A stretch of DNA of 64,000 bases from Pararhizobium capsulatum DSM 1112 (GCF_030814475.1 NZ_JAUSVF010000001.1:62001-126000), one strand, 5' to 3'. Shown: positions 51,666 through 60,777, counted from the first letter of the stretch. Numbers and translations: made by a program. The notes: a model not told the origin generated them from the letters alone.

Positions 51666-52553
51666 ATGGCCAAGCACATGAGACGGCTACTGCTGGCGGG
51701 TCTGGCCTTTTGCCTTTCGGCCTTCTCAGCGGGCGCTGCAACGCTCGATACGATTGGGGAGCGCGGAAGCCTGCGCATCGGCTATATCTCCGACGAAGCG
51801 CCGTTTTCGTCCAGCAAGCCAGGAGCCGAACCGGTGGGATACGCCATCGACCTGTGCGACAGGATCGCTGATGAAATCGAGCATCAACTTCCCCAACTGA
51901 AGCGCGAATATGTCGAAATGACTCTCGCCCACGGCTTCGATGCGGTGAAGAATGAAGAGATCGACTTGCTTTGCGGTTCTATTACCGTGAATTTGGACAG
52001 ACGGGAAACCGTCGACTTCTCACAACCTATCTTCCTTACCGGGGCAAGCGCGCTGCTGCGCAAGGATTCACCGAACTACCTGCAGACGCTCTTTCTCGAC
52101 GGACCTGTGGTTCACACCGTCGGCGGGCGCGCTCCCACGGCTCCCACAAATGTCATCGGTATGCGTGCAAACACCACGACGGCGGCGGCGCTTCGCGAGG
52201 CACTTGCAATTCAGGTGTCGAAGACGAAACTCGCCGATTTCAACACGCATGAGGACGGGCTCAAGGCGCTGGAGGATCACAAGATCGATGCTTACATCGC
52301 CGATCAGGTACTGCTCATCAGCCTGGCCAAGCGGGCGCGCGATCCGTCCTCTCTCGATGTCGGCGATCGTCTGCTCACACACGAACCCTATGCGATCGCG
52401 TTGCGCCGCGACGACGCCGACTTCCGCCTGCTGGCGGACCGCGCGCTGACGGATTTATACCTGTCAGACGATTTTATGCCATTGCTCGAAAAATATTTCG
52501 GAGCCGAGGCGGCGATGCTGCACACGCAAATCATCATGCAGCATGTGCCATAG
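51666..52553 (+). CDS. Amino-acid-type ABC substrate-binding protein (SBP family 3)
   Basis: 295 residues with a Sec signal (about 1-24, cleaved near AGAA). The mature protein opens TLDTIGERGSLRIGYISDEA and has GYAIDLCDRIADEI, EIDLLCGSITVNLDRRETVDFSQP: family 3 binding proteins for polar amino acids. An unusually solitary gene: no permease or ATPase follows. It may feed a transporter elsewhere or act as a sensor. Confidence 0.88.
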   Translation: MAKHMRRLLLAGLAFCLSAFSAGAATLDTIGERGSLRIGYISDEAPFSSSKPGAEPVGYAIDLCDRIADEIEHQLPQLKREYVEMTLAHGFDAVKNEEIDLLCGSITVNLDRRETVDFSQPIFLTGASALLRKDSPNYLQTLFLDGPVVHTVGGRAPTAPTNVIGMRANTTTAAALREALAIQVSKTKLADFNTHEDGLKALEDHKIDAYIADQVLLISLAKRARDPSSLDVGDRLLTHEPYAIALRRDDADFRLLADRALTDLYLSDDFMPLLEKYFGAEAAMLHTQIIMQHVP

Positions 52554-52739
52554 TTAGTGTGAGTCGAGCGGAACCAGCTTGCCTGAAGATTGTTTGCAGG
52601 ATGCCTGCTTTCCGCCCCAGACGTGCCAAGCCCCGATGCGCCCTTATTTCGGTCGTCGAGGATTCCTCAGAGGCACCCCGAAAGCGGACATCACGGTGAG
52701 TTGGCAGCGGTATTTGCGCACAGAGTAGCCCTGCCATTT

Positions 52740-53162
52740 TCCGACCAATCTACCGCCGCCGCCACCCTCGGTGTCAACGTGGTTGCGACGAAGCGAATTC
52801 TGTTTGTTCTTGCCGCCTTCGGGACTGGGATTGCCGGCGCAGTTTGGCTTGCAAGTGCGACGAGCTTCCAGCCGAAGACATATTTTTCAGTCCAATGGAC
52901 AGCGTACATGATCTTCATGGTGCTGGTGGGCGGGCTCGGCCGCTTCGAAGGGGCAATCCTCGGAGCCGTGATCTTCTTCGCAATCGAAACGGCGTTCGGC
53001 GCGATGGGCGTCTGGTATCTCATCGGGCTGGGCCTCGTGGCGCTCTTGTTTTCGCTCTTTCTTCCTCGCGGCCTCTGGGGCGCAGTCGAGGAACGGCTGG
53101 GCATTTCGCTTATGCCTGTCGGGTACAGGCTGGAACTCAAAGCTAAGAAAGCAATGGAGTAG
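52740..53162 (+). pseudogene. Truncated LivM-type branched-chain ABC permease
   Basis: The last roughly 140 residues of a LivM permease: AAATLGVNVVATKRILFV, FSVQWTAYMIFMVLVGGLG and FLPRGLWGAVEERLG. About the first two thirds (membrane helices and start) are missing; upstream sequence is unrelated, so the 5' end has been deleted. Its stop is 3 bp before the fusion dehydrogenase start, and its last codons supply that gene's GGAG. A Liv transporter for aromatic acids may once have headed this operon. Confidence 0.8.
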
Positions 53163-53165
53163 GCA

Positions 53166-55313
53166 ATGCTATACGGAAAGACCGTAGTCATCACCGGCGT
53201 GTCAGCCGGCATTGGAGCCCGGACGGCGGAACTCGCGGTGTCTCTTGGAGCTGACGTTGTCGGCATCGACCTCAACGAGCCGAAGGTACCAAGTGCCAGC
53301 TTCATCAAGGGAAACCTCTCCACGCCCGAAGGTGTCCTCGACGTCGTTCAACAATTGCCAAAGTGCTTCGATGCGCTGCTTAACGTTGCAGGCATATCTG
53401 GGACGGTAGGAGCCGAAGCGACACTGGCTGTCAACTTCTATGGGTTACGGGCTCTTTCCGAAGCCGTGGCGCCATCGATCCGCGAGGGCGGAGCGATCGT
53501 AAACGTAGCCTCGGTCGCGGGCTACGGTTGGCGCGCCAACCTGGAGCGCGCGAAGGCGATGGTCGGGGTGCCGGGCTTTCCGGACATCAAGGCAGTTATG
53601 CAGGAAAACGGCATCCCCGATGAAATAGGGTATCCGCTGTCCAAGGAACTGCTCATCCTCTGGACGCAGAAGGCCGCTCAGCAAGCCCTGTTCAAAGACC
53701 GTGGGATCCGGGTGAACGCCGTGAGCCCAGGACCCGTCGAAACGACCATCCTCAAGGAGTTTCGCGCCGTGCTCGGCGATAAGAAGGTCGATTCCGACAT
53801 AACGCGGGTAGGACGCGCGGCAACGCCATCCGATATCGCGCCGGTCATACTGTTCCTTGCCTCGGACGGTGCCCGCTGGATCAATGGCGCAAACATTTCA
53901 AATGATGGCGGCCTCGAAGCCTCCATCAACGCCGAAGTGCTCGACACCGGTAAGATCGCAAGCCGTGCTCCAGCGTCCGGCCTGGACGACGTTAAGGCTG
54001 CGGTGTCCGCCGCGGCGGAAGCTTTCCCCGCATGGTCGAAAACCGGCCCTGGCGAGCGCCGAGCCTTACTGTTCAAAGCCGCCGACGTCCTCGCGTCAAA
54101 GGCGGACGAATTTGCGAAGATCATGATCGAGGAGACGGGCGGTACCGCTCCCTGGGCTGGCTTCAACACGATGCTCGCCGCCGGGATCCTTCGCGAAGCC
54201 GCGAGCATGACGACCCAGATCCAAGGCGAGATCATTCCCTCGGACAAGCCGGGCACTTTGTCTATGGGCGTGCGACAGGCCGCGGGTGTATGCCTGGGCA
54301 TCGCTCCCTGGAACGCGCCGGTCATTCTCGGCACCCGCGCTATCGCGATGGCGCTCGCTTGTGGCAATACCGTGATTCTCAAGGCGTCGGAGGCCTGCCC
54401 AGGACTGCATCTGCTCATCGGCCGCTCGCTCGTCGAAGCGGGCTTTCCCGATGGCGTTGTGAATGTTCTCACGAACGCGCCTCAAGACGCCGCCGAAATC
54501 GTGGAGGCCCTGATCGCCGCCCCCGAAGTGCGCCGGGTGAACTTCACAGGCTCCACCAAGGTGGGCCGCATCATCGGCGAACTTTGCGGCCGGCATATCA
54601 AACCGGCGCTGCTTGAGCTTGGCGGCAAGGCGCCGTTCATCGTCCTGGACGACGCGGACATCGAAGCTGCAGTGAACGGAGCGATCTTCGGAGCGTTTGC
54701 GAACATGGGGCAGATCTGCATGTCGACTGAACGCATCATCGTCGACGAAAAGATTGCAGATGAGTTTGTCGAAAAGCTCGCAGCGCGCGCTCGCAAGCTC
54801 CCTGCAGGCGACCCTCGCGGTCACGTCGTCCTTGGCTCGCTCGTTACTCAGGAAGCCGCTGCTAAGATGGAAGAACTGATCGCAGACGGTGTCGGGAAGG
54901 GCGCAAAACTGGTTGCCGGCGGCAAGCGCGAAGGATCGGTTGTCGAAGCGACCCTGCTCGATCACGTCAAGCCGGGGATGCGCAGCTTCGAAGAGGAATC
55001 ATTCGGGCCAGTGAAGCCGATTATCCGCGTGAAGGATGAAGCCGAAGCGATCAGGATAGCCAACGAATCCGAATACGGCCTTTCGTCCTCGGTCTACAGC
55101 CGCGACGTACAGCGAGCCATGGCGGTCGCGGAGCAGATCCAGTCCGGAATTTGCCATATAAATGGACCGACCGTGCACGACGAAGCGCAGATGCCGTTCG
55201 GCGGTGTGAAGAACTCCGGGTACGGGCGCTTTGGCGGCAAGGCGGCGATCAACGAATTCACGGACCTGCGTTGGATTACCATCGAAGATCCGCACCAACA
55301 CTATCCGTTCTGA
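53166..55313 (+). CDS. Fused coniferyl-alcohol-dehydrogenase-like SDR and aldehyde dehydrogenase
   Basis: 715 residues in one frame. Residues 1-250 are an SDR: TGVSAGIG coenzyme loop, NVAGISG, catalytic Tyr156/Lys160 in YPLSK, and GARWINGANISNDGG, the pattern of coniferyl-alcohol dehydrogenases. A short linker follows (about 251-270). Residues 270-715 are an aldehyde dehydrogenase of the vanillin/benzaldehyde type with catalytic Glu484 (LLELGGKAPF) and Cys518 (GQICMSTERI). The ALDH lacks the usual N-terminal strand of roughly 25-30 residues. It could oxidise an aromatic alcohol to the acid in two steps. All key residues are intact. Confidence 0.85.
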   Translation: MLYGKTVVITGVSAGIGARTAELAVSLGADVVGIDLNEPKVPSASFIKGNLSTPEGVLDVVQQLPKCFDALLNVAGISGTVGAEATLAVNFYGLRALSEAVAPSIREGGAIVNVASVAGYGWRANLERAKAMVGVPGFPDIKAVMQENGIPDEIGYPLSKELLILWTQKAAQQALFKDRGIRVNAVSPGPVETTILKEFRAVLGDKKVDSDITRVGRAATPSDIAPVILFLASDGARWINGANISNDGGLEASINAEVLDTGKIASRAPASGLDDVKAAVSAAAEAFPAWSKTGPGERRALLFKAADVLASKADEFAKIMIEETGGTAPWAGFNTMLAAGILREAASMTTQIQGEIIPSDKPGTLSMGVRQAAGVCLGIAPWNAPVILGTRAIAMALACGNTVILKASEACPGLHLLIGRSLVEAGFPDGVVNVLTNAPQDAAEIVEALIAAPEVRRVNFTGSTKVGRIIGELCGRHIKPALLELGGKAPFIVLDDADIEAAVNGAIFGAFANMGQICMSTERIIVDEKIADEFVEKLAARARKLPAGDPRGHVVLGSLVTQEAAAKMEELIADGVGKGAKLVAGGKREGSVVEATLLDHVKPGMRSFEEESFGPVKPIIRVKDEAEAIRIANESEYGLSSSVYSRDVQRAMAVAEQIQSGICHINGPTVHDEAQMPFGGVKNSGYGRFGGKAAINEFTDLRWITIEDPHQHYPF

Positions 55314-55350
55314 AGCGAGCCGGCTGGAGGTCGTTGGATCTCTGGCCGAC

Positions 55351-55454
55351 TAGAGGATGTCTGGTTCAGATTGAACCAGACATCCTCTAGATTCTTTTGT
55401 TTTCGTTTGTTTTTTCGGGAAACCCGGTTTCCATTTTTCCCGGGCAAACTCTAA
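55351..55454 (+). repeat. RIME-like intergenic element, copy C
   Basis: 104 bp: AGAGGATGTCTGGTTCAG and its complement form a near-perfect 37-bp palindrome, then ATTCTTTTGTTTTCGTTTG, then a second palindrome around GGGAAACCCGG, ending CAAACTCTAA. Sits in the 261-bp gap between the fusion gene and pcaR, where nothing else is recognised. Confidence 0.85.
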
Positions 55455-55574
55455 GCCCATCAATCGATCCTGTCCTGCGTGCCAATCTCCCAGGCGTGAA
55501 GCCATCGCGACCCTGTAAAATTCCAATGAAGGGATTGGAGGCGTCGTGCATTCACACAGCTTCCTTTGCCGATG

Positions 55575-56336
55575 TTATGCGAGAATGCCAGCCAGTTCGT
55601 TGCTCACGTCCAGGAGCGGATGGAGAAATCTTCCGACGATTGCGGACATGGGCTCGTCGGAAGCAGGCAGGCCTGTATTGAGGGCCGCCACGACCGAACC
55701 GCGCGCGTTCTTCAGTGGTACCGCGATCGAGCGAAGTCCAATTTCGACTTCCTGGTCGACGCATGCGTAGCCCTGGTGACGCACCTTGGCGATCTCCTGT
55801 TCGACAGCCTCCGGATCGGTGAGCGTGAACTGGGTCCTGGGCGTCATCGGGAAGCCCTCAAGGAGCGCTCGCGCGTCTCCTCCGGGAAGGCTGGCCAGCA
55901 ATACCCTTCCCATGGATGTGCAGTATGCGGGAAGCCGGGAGCCGGGCATGAGGGCGATGGACATGACCTTCCTCTGCGCAGCGCGGGCGACGTACACGAT
56001 TTCGCCTTCGTCGAGAATTGCCACGGAGGTGCTCTGGCCGATCTTCTCCGAGAGCTGGTCAAGCCATGGCTGAACAATACGTGGCAATGGCATGGAGGCC
56101 AGGCACCCGGTTCCGAGCCGCAGCACCCGCGGCGTCACGGTAAAGTACTTCCCGTCGTAGGCGCAGTAGCCGTGCTCGAAAAGTGTTAACAGGCATCGGC
56201 GCGTAGTCGCTCGGTCCAAACCCGAAATGGATGCAGCCTCAGAAATGCTGAGGCGAGGGGTGTCCGCCGTGAAGGCTTCGATGACACGCAGGCCTTTCGC
56301 AAGTCCGCCCATCATGTCGCTCTGCTTCGTTTCCAT
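55575..56336 (-). CDS. pcaR: IclR-family regulator, PcaR/PcaU/PobR type
   Basis: 253 residues. The helix-turn-helix is in LSISEAASISGLDRATTRRC, then the IclR effector domain (SLATSM-like IGQSTSVAILDEGEIVYVAR ... CTSMGRVLLASL). The PMPRI-like MPLPRIVQPWLDQL and GLRSIAVPL blocks match the protocatechuate-pathway group. ATG 56336 begins METKQSD; the frame runs far upstream but there it is an antisense shadow of pcaI. Divergent from pcaIJF with a strong dyad between, so it likely controls both. Confidence 0.9.
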   Translation of the reverse strand: METKQSDMMGGLAKGLRVIEAFTADTPRLSISEAASISGLDRATTRRCLLTLFEHGYCAYDGKYFTVTPRVLRLGTGCLASMPLPRIVQPWLDQLSEKIGQSTSVAILDEGEIVYVARAAQRKVMSIALMPGSRLPAYCTSMGRVLLASLPGGDARALLEGFPMTPRTQFTLTDPEAVEQEIAKVRHQGYACVDQEVEIGLRSIAVPLKNARGSVVAALNTGLPASDEPMSAIVGRFLHPLLDVSNELAGILA

Positions 56337-56351
56337 AGGAGTTCGATCCGC

Positions 56352-56390
56352 TTTGTGCGATATGTCAACAAAGTATTCATATCGCACAAA
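56352..56390. promoter_or_regulatory. PcaR operator between pcaR and pcaI
   Basis: Perfect 13-bp arms TTTGTGCGATATG (56352-56364) and CATATCGCACAAA (56378-56390) are 13 bp apart. A minus-strand TTGACA at 56363-56368 overlaps the left arm. IclR-family proteins of the beta-ketoadipate pathway bind such GTGCGATA-like halves. Confidence 0.8.
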
Positions 56391-56471
56391 ATCGTTGCCG
56401 TCGATGCTTTCGAGAGGTAGAAGCGCGCAAAGGCTCCGGTCTCGGATCGAGCCTCTCGATGGAGGATTTTC

Positions 56472-57179
56472 ATGGACAAGACGAAGATGAGCACCGCCGC
56501 GGCGGTAGAGCAGATCGGCGACGGCGCGACCGTCATGATTGGGGGCTTCGGTGGCTCTGGAGCCCCAATCGAGCTCATTCACGCGCTGATCGACAAGGGT
56601 CCCAGGAACCTTACCGTGATCAACAACAACGCGGGTAACGGACGAATTGGCATCGCTGCCATGATTGATGCGGGCATGGTCAAGAAGATGATCTGCTCGT
56701 TCCCGCGTTCCTCCGACCCACGCGCTTTCACCGACCGTTATGTCGCAGGCGAGATCGAGCTTGAGCTCGTACCGCAGGGAACGCTTGCAGAGCGCATTCG
56801 CGCTGGCGGTGCGGGAATACCGGCATTCTATACACCGACAGGCTACGGGACCGAACTGGCTGAGGGAAAACCGATCGAAGTCTTCGATGGACGCCACTAC
56901 GTTCAGGAGCGTTGGTTGAAAGCTGACTTCGCCATCGTCAAGGCGCAGCTTGGCGACATCCACGGGAACCTCACCTACAACAAGGCCGGTCGGAATTTTA
57001 ATCCGCTGATGTGCATGGCGGCCGCCAAGACCTTCGTACAGGTTTCCAGGATCGTGCCCCCGGGTGGCATCGATCCCGAGCAGGTAATCACGCCCGGTAT
57101 TTTCGTGGACGGCGTGGTCGAAGTCCCAAATCCGCAACAAGAAGAAGACCTTATCCGGGCTGGAGTGGCATACGCATGA
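56472..57179 (+). CDS. pcaI: 3-oxoadipate CoA-transferase subunit A
   Basis: 235 residues. DGATVMIGGFGGSGAPIELI carries the CoA-binding GGFG loop, with the NNNAGNG segment downstream. With PcaJ it transfers CoA from succinyl-CoA to 3-oxoadipate. GGAGG precedes the ATG by 6 bp. It overlaps pcaJ by 4 bp (ATGA). Confidence 0.94.
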   Translation: MDKTKMSTAAAVEQIGDGATVMIGGFGGSGAPIELIHALIDKGPRNLTVINNNAGNGRIGIAAMIDAGMVKKMICSFPRSSDPRAFTDRYVAGEIELELVPQGTLAERIRAGGAGIPAFYTPTGYGTELAEGKPIEVFDGRHYVQERWLKADFAIVKAQLGDIHGNLTYNKAGRNFNPLMCMAAAKTFVQVSRIVPPGGIDPEQVITPGIFVDGVVEVPNPQQEEDLIRAGVAYA

Positions 57180-57865
57180 CCATCGACACGCGCGACGACA
57201 TCAAACTTTCAAACGCCCAGATTGCATGGCGGGCGGCGCAGGACATTGAGGATGGCGCCTACGTCAACCTTGGTATCGGGTTTCCGGAGATGGTTGCCCG
57301 CTATCAGCCTCCAGGCCGCCAGGCGATCTTCCACACGGAAAATGGAATCCTCGACTTTGGCGAGCCGCCAGCAGCAGGTGAAGAGGACTGGGATCTTATC
57401 AATGCCGGCAAGCGGGCCGTAACACTGAAACCAGGTGCCGCTTTCTTCCACCATGCGGACAGCTTTGCCATGGTTCGCGGCGGTCATCTCGACGTCGCCA
57501 TTCTCGGCGCCTATCAGGTAGCCCAGAACGGTGATCTCGCAAATTGGCGCGTTGGCAATAAGGGCGTGCCGGCGGTTGGCGGGGCGATGGACTTGGTCCA
57601 CGGGGCCAAGCAGGTCTTCGTCATCACCGAACATGTGACCAAGGACGGCAAACCGAAACTCGTCGGCGAATGCACTTTTCCCCTGACGGGCGTCGGCTGC
57701 ATCACGCGCGTGTACACGAGCCATGCCGTCATCGACATCGTCGATGGGCGTTTCGTCGTGCGCGAGAAGTTGGCCGCAATGACGATGGAGGAACTTCAGG
57801 CGATGACTGGCGCGCCGCTCCATGCCGACGGTCTCGTCGTCGATCTCGTCGTTCCACAACTCTGA
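57176..57865 (+). CDS. pcaJ: 3-oxoadipate CoA-transferase subunit B
   Basis: 229 residues. GAYVNLGIGFPEMV and HTENGILDFG (with the catalytic Glu) define the beta chain, and GGHLDVAILGAYQVAQNGDLA follows. ATG 57176 overlaps the pcaI stop as ATGA, so the two chains are coupled. The product 3-oxoadipyl-CoA is cleaved by PcaF, encoded next. Confidence 0.94.
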   Translation: MTIDTRDDIKLSNAQIAWRAAQDIEDGAYVNLGIGFPEMVARYQPPGRQAIFHTENGILDFGEPPAAGEEDWDLINAGKRAVTLKPGAAFFHHADSFAMVRGGHLDVAILGAYQVAQNGDLANWRVGNKGVPAVGGAMDLVHGAKQVFVITEHVTKDGKPKLVGECTFPLTGVGCITRVYTSHAVIDIVDGRFVVREKLAAMTMEELQAMTGAPLHADGLVVDLVVPQL

Positions 57866-57877
57866 GAGAACTTTCCC

Positions 57878-59080
57878 ATGAGCGAAGTCTTAATCTGCGA
57901 CTATATCCGCACGCCGATCGGCCGCTACGGCGGCGCGCTCTCGTCGGTGCGAGCCGACGACCTTGGTGCGGTTCCGCTCAAGGCGCTCATGGCACGCAAT
58001 GCCAGCGTGGATTGGGAGGCCGTCGATGATGTGATTTTCGGCTGCGCCAACCAGGCAGGGGAAGACAATCGCAACGTTGCGCGGATGTCGCTTCTGCTCG
58101 CGGGCCTGCCGGTAAACGTGTCGGGCACGACCATCAACCGCCTCTGCGGATCGGGCATGGATGCGGTGTTGACGGCAGCACGGGCGATCAAGGCGGGCGA
58201 GGCCGAGCTTATGATCGCCGGCGGCGTCGAAAGCATGTCCAGAGCGCCATTCGTAATGCCCAAGGCCGATGCCGCTTTCTCCCGAGCTGCGGAGATCTAT
58301 GACACGACGATCGGCTGGAGGTTCGTCAATAAGTTGATGAAGGCCCAGTATGGCGTCGACTCGATGCCTGAAACCGGGGAAAACGTGGCTGAGGATTTTG
58401 GTATCAGCCGTGAGGATCAGGACGCCTTTGCACTGCGCTCCCAGGCCAAGGCAGCGGCTGCGCAGCAGGATGGCCGGCTTGCTCGGGAGATCACGCCCGT
58501 CTCGGTCGCGCAACGAAAAGGCGATCCAATCCTCGTGGAGAAGGACGAACATCCCAGAGCAACAACCATGGAAGCTCTAGCGAAACTGCCGACACCGTTC
58601 CGCAACGGCGGAACCGTCACGGCTGGCAACGCAAGTGGCGTCAACGATGGCGCGGCTGCACTTCTGCTTGCATCGCCTGAAGCTGCGAAAAAGTATGGTC
58701 TCGTGCCGATCGCGCGCGTCGTTGGTGGAGCGACCGCGGGCGTGCCACCGCGGATCATGGGCTTCGGTCCAGCACCGGCCTCAAGGAAGCTGCTTGCGCG
58801 CCTGGGATTGTCGCAAAAGGATATCGACATCATCGAGCTCAACGAGGCTTTCGCCTCTCAAGGATTGGCCACGCTGCGTGATCTGGGTATTGCCGATGAC
58901 GACCCGAGGGTGAATACCAAGGGCGGGGCGATTGCTCTTGGACATCCGCTTGGAATGTCTGGAGCTCGTATCACGGGGACAGCCGCGCTAGAGCTCCAGG
59001 CGAACGGTTTGCGGCGGTCTCTGTCCACGATGTGCATCGGCGTCGGCCAGGGCATCGCCGTCGTTCTGGAGCGCGTCTAG
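57878..59080 (+). CDS. pcaF: 3-oxoadipyl-CoA thiolase
   Basis: 400 residues. NRLCGSGMDAVLTAARAI contains the nucleophilic Cys, NASGVNDGAAALLLAS the second signature, and GGAIALGHPLGMSGARI plus CIGVGQGIAVV the third with catalytic His and Cys. It yields succinyl-CoA and acetyl-CoA, which enter the TCA cycle. Starts 12 bp after pcaJ. Confidence 0.95.
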   Translation: MSEVLICDYIRTPIGRYGGALSSVRADDLGAVPLKALMARNASVDWEAVDDVIFGCANQAGEDNRNVARMSLLLAGLPVNVSGTTINRLCGSGMDAVLTAARAIKAGEAELMIAGGVESMSRAPFVMPKADAAFSRAAEIYDTTIGWRFVNKLMKAQYGVDSMPETGENVAEDFGISREDQDAFALRSQAKAAAAQQDGRLAREITPVSVAQRKGDPILVEKDEHPRATTMEALAKLPTPFRNGGTVTAGNASGVNDGAAALLLASPEAAKKYGLVPIARVVGGATAGVPPRIMGFGPAPASRKLLARLGLSQKDIDIIELNEAFASQGLATLRDLGIADDDPRVNTKGGAIALGHPLGMSGARITGTAALELQANGLRRSLSTMCIGVGQGIAVVLERV

Positions 59081-59138
59081 GATTTTGGCATTCTGCGCAA
59101 TCGCGAGCCCATGGCTGTACGTGCTCTACAGCATACGG

Positions 59139-59785
59139 TTAGTCCGGTTTGTATTCGCGGTGGGCTTCCGGATCTCTTACGGCGTAACTCAACGCGCCGA
59201 GTTCGCTCCATACATCCGAAGGCAGGGACGCTTCAGTCCAGTCCAAGGTCTGGAGTATTCGTCGGGGTTGCGAAACGCCCACGACCGTCGACTGTATTCG
59301 GGGATCACGAAGCGAGAACTGCAGGCCGCTGCGCCGAGCGGAACAGATTGCTTTGAACAAATTTGCTCGATGCTTCGCACCGGCTCAAGATCTCGCTCGT
59401 TGGCCTCTTGATAGGTTAGTCTCTGCACCTGCGAACTTCCCTTTGCAAGGACGCCTCCCGCAAAGGGAGCTGCATTCAGGATTGAGATGCGATTGGCCGA
59501 CGCAAATTCGAACAGTGCGTCCGCGTTCCGGTTCAACAAGGTGTATCGATTGTGGCTGAGAATAAGATCAAATGGATAATCTTTCACGAGCGAGAGCATT
59601 AGATCGACGCGGCCCATCGCAAGACCGACGGCTGTCGCCAATCCTTCCTCTTTCATTTTAAAGAGCGCGTCTAACGCTCCTCCCGGACGTGTCACCTGTT
59701 CAATATCTTCCGCGTATTCCGGATCGTGCAGATGCAGGACCTGCACGTGGCCGGGGATACGGCGCGTGCAGCAACCTCCGACCAG
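59139..59785 (-). pseudogene. Aldo/keto reductase remnant, frameshifted and cut by IS21-type element
   Basis: The C-terminal part of an aldo/keto reductase (VQVLHLHDPEYAEDIEQV, LILSHNRYTLLNRNADALFE, then GVSQPRRILQTLDWTEA) is read in two frames. A one-base deletion near 59324 splits it (GVPLGAAA | LQFSLRDPRI). The 5' half is missing at about 59785, exactly where the IS element begins. The type resembles L-fucose/D-threo-aldose dehydrogenases. Confidence 0.8.
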
Positions 59786-59910
59786 TGTCAACGGCGGAGC
59801 AAAAGCAGGCCAGTGCGGCGGAGTAAAACCAGGCCAGCGGCAGGGCTGTGTTGCCGACATGGAAATGGCCCCGATCGGGGCCATTTCCATGTCGGCGGCG
59901 GTGATTTCGA

Positions 59911-60777
59911 TCAGGGTGTGAGGATTTCGCCGGTATCGGGGTCGACGGTTTGGGTGGCCTGGTTTTGCTCCGCCCCTGATGACGGATTGCGGCGGCGGGC
60001 GGCGGACTGTTTCAGCCGGTAGCTGTCACCATTCATGGTTAGGATGCTGACGTGGTGGGTCAGCCTGTCGAGCAACGCACCGGTCAGCCGCTCGGACCCT
60101 AGCACCGACGTCCAGTCCTCAAACGGCAGATTGGACGTGACGATCGTCGAGCCGCGTTCGTAGCGTTGCGAGAAGGTCTCGAACAACAGCTCCGCTCCGG
60201 TCGATGACAAGGGGACATAGCCGAGTTCATCGATGATCAGCAGTTTTACCGAAGCCAGATCGCGCTGCAGCTTGAGAAGCCGCCGCTCGTCACGCGCCTC
60301 CAGGAGCTGACTGACCAACGAGGCTGCAGTGGTGAACGTGACGGTGAAGCCTTTCTGGCAGGCGGCGAGGCCCAGAGCGAGCGCGACATGGGTCTTGCCG
60401 GTGCCACTGTTGCCGAGAGCGATGATGTTGTCGCGCCGCAGGATGTATTCGCAACGGGCAAGCTCCAGGACAAGCATCTTGTTCAAGCCGGGTATGGCCG
60501 TGAAGTCGAAGGTGTCGAAGCTTTTGACCGCCGGGAAGCGAGCCGCGCGAATGCGCCGTTCGACTGTCCGGCGTTCCCGGTCGATCAGTTCCAATTCAAT
60601 CAGGCGCAACAGATAGCGGGGATGGTCGACGCCGCTCTCGGCGCATTCCCGTGCTACCTTCTCATACTCGCGCAACACCGTCGGCAGTTTTAATTGCTTG
60701 AGATGGTGGGACAGAAGGATTTGCGGGGTTCCACCCGTTGTGCCTGATGGCATCGTGTCGCTTGCTGTGCGGGTCAT
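59911..60777 (-). CDS. istB: IS21 ATP-binding helper protein IstB
   Basis: 288 residues. Walker A GNSGTGKTHVALALGLAAC and Walker B LLIIDELGYVPLSS are those of the DnaC-like AAA+ helper of IS21. It overlaps istA by 4 bp (ATGA). It ends inside the left part of the element and keeps all motifs. Confidence 0.93.
   Translation of the reverse strand: MTRTASDTMPSGTTGGTPQILLSHHLKQLKLPTVLREYEKVARECAESGVDHPRYLLRLIELELIDRERRTVERRIRAARFPAVKSFDTFDFTAIPGLNKMLVLELARCEYILRRDNIIALGNSGTGKTHVALALGLAACQKGFTVTFTTAASLVSQLLEARDERRLLKLQRDLASVKLLIIDELGYVPLSSTGAELLFETFSQRYERGSTIVTSNLPFEDWTSVLGSERLTGALLDRLTHHVSILTMNGDSYRLKQSAARRRNPSSGAEQNQATQTVDPDTGEILTP

Noticed and set aside
56337..57140. 268-codon N-terminal extension of the IclR gene
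   Set aside because: It runs antisense through the operator and pcaI; METKQSD at 56336 is a normal IclR start.
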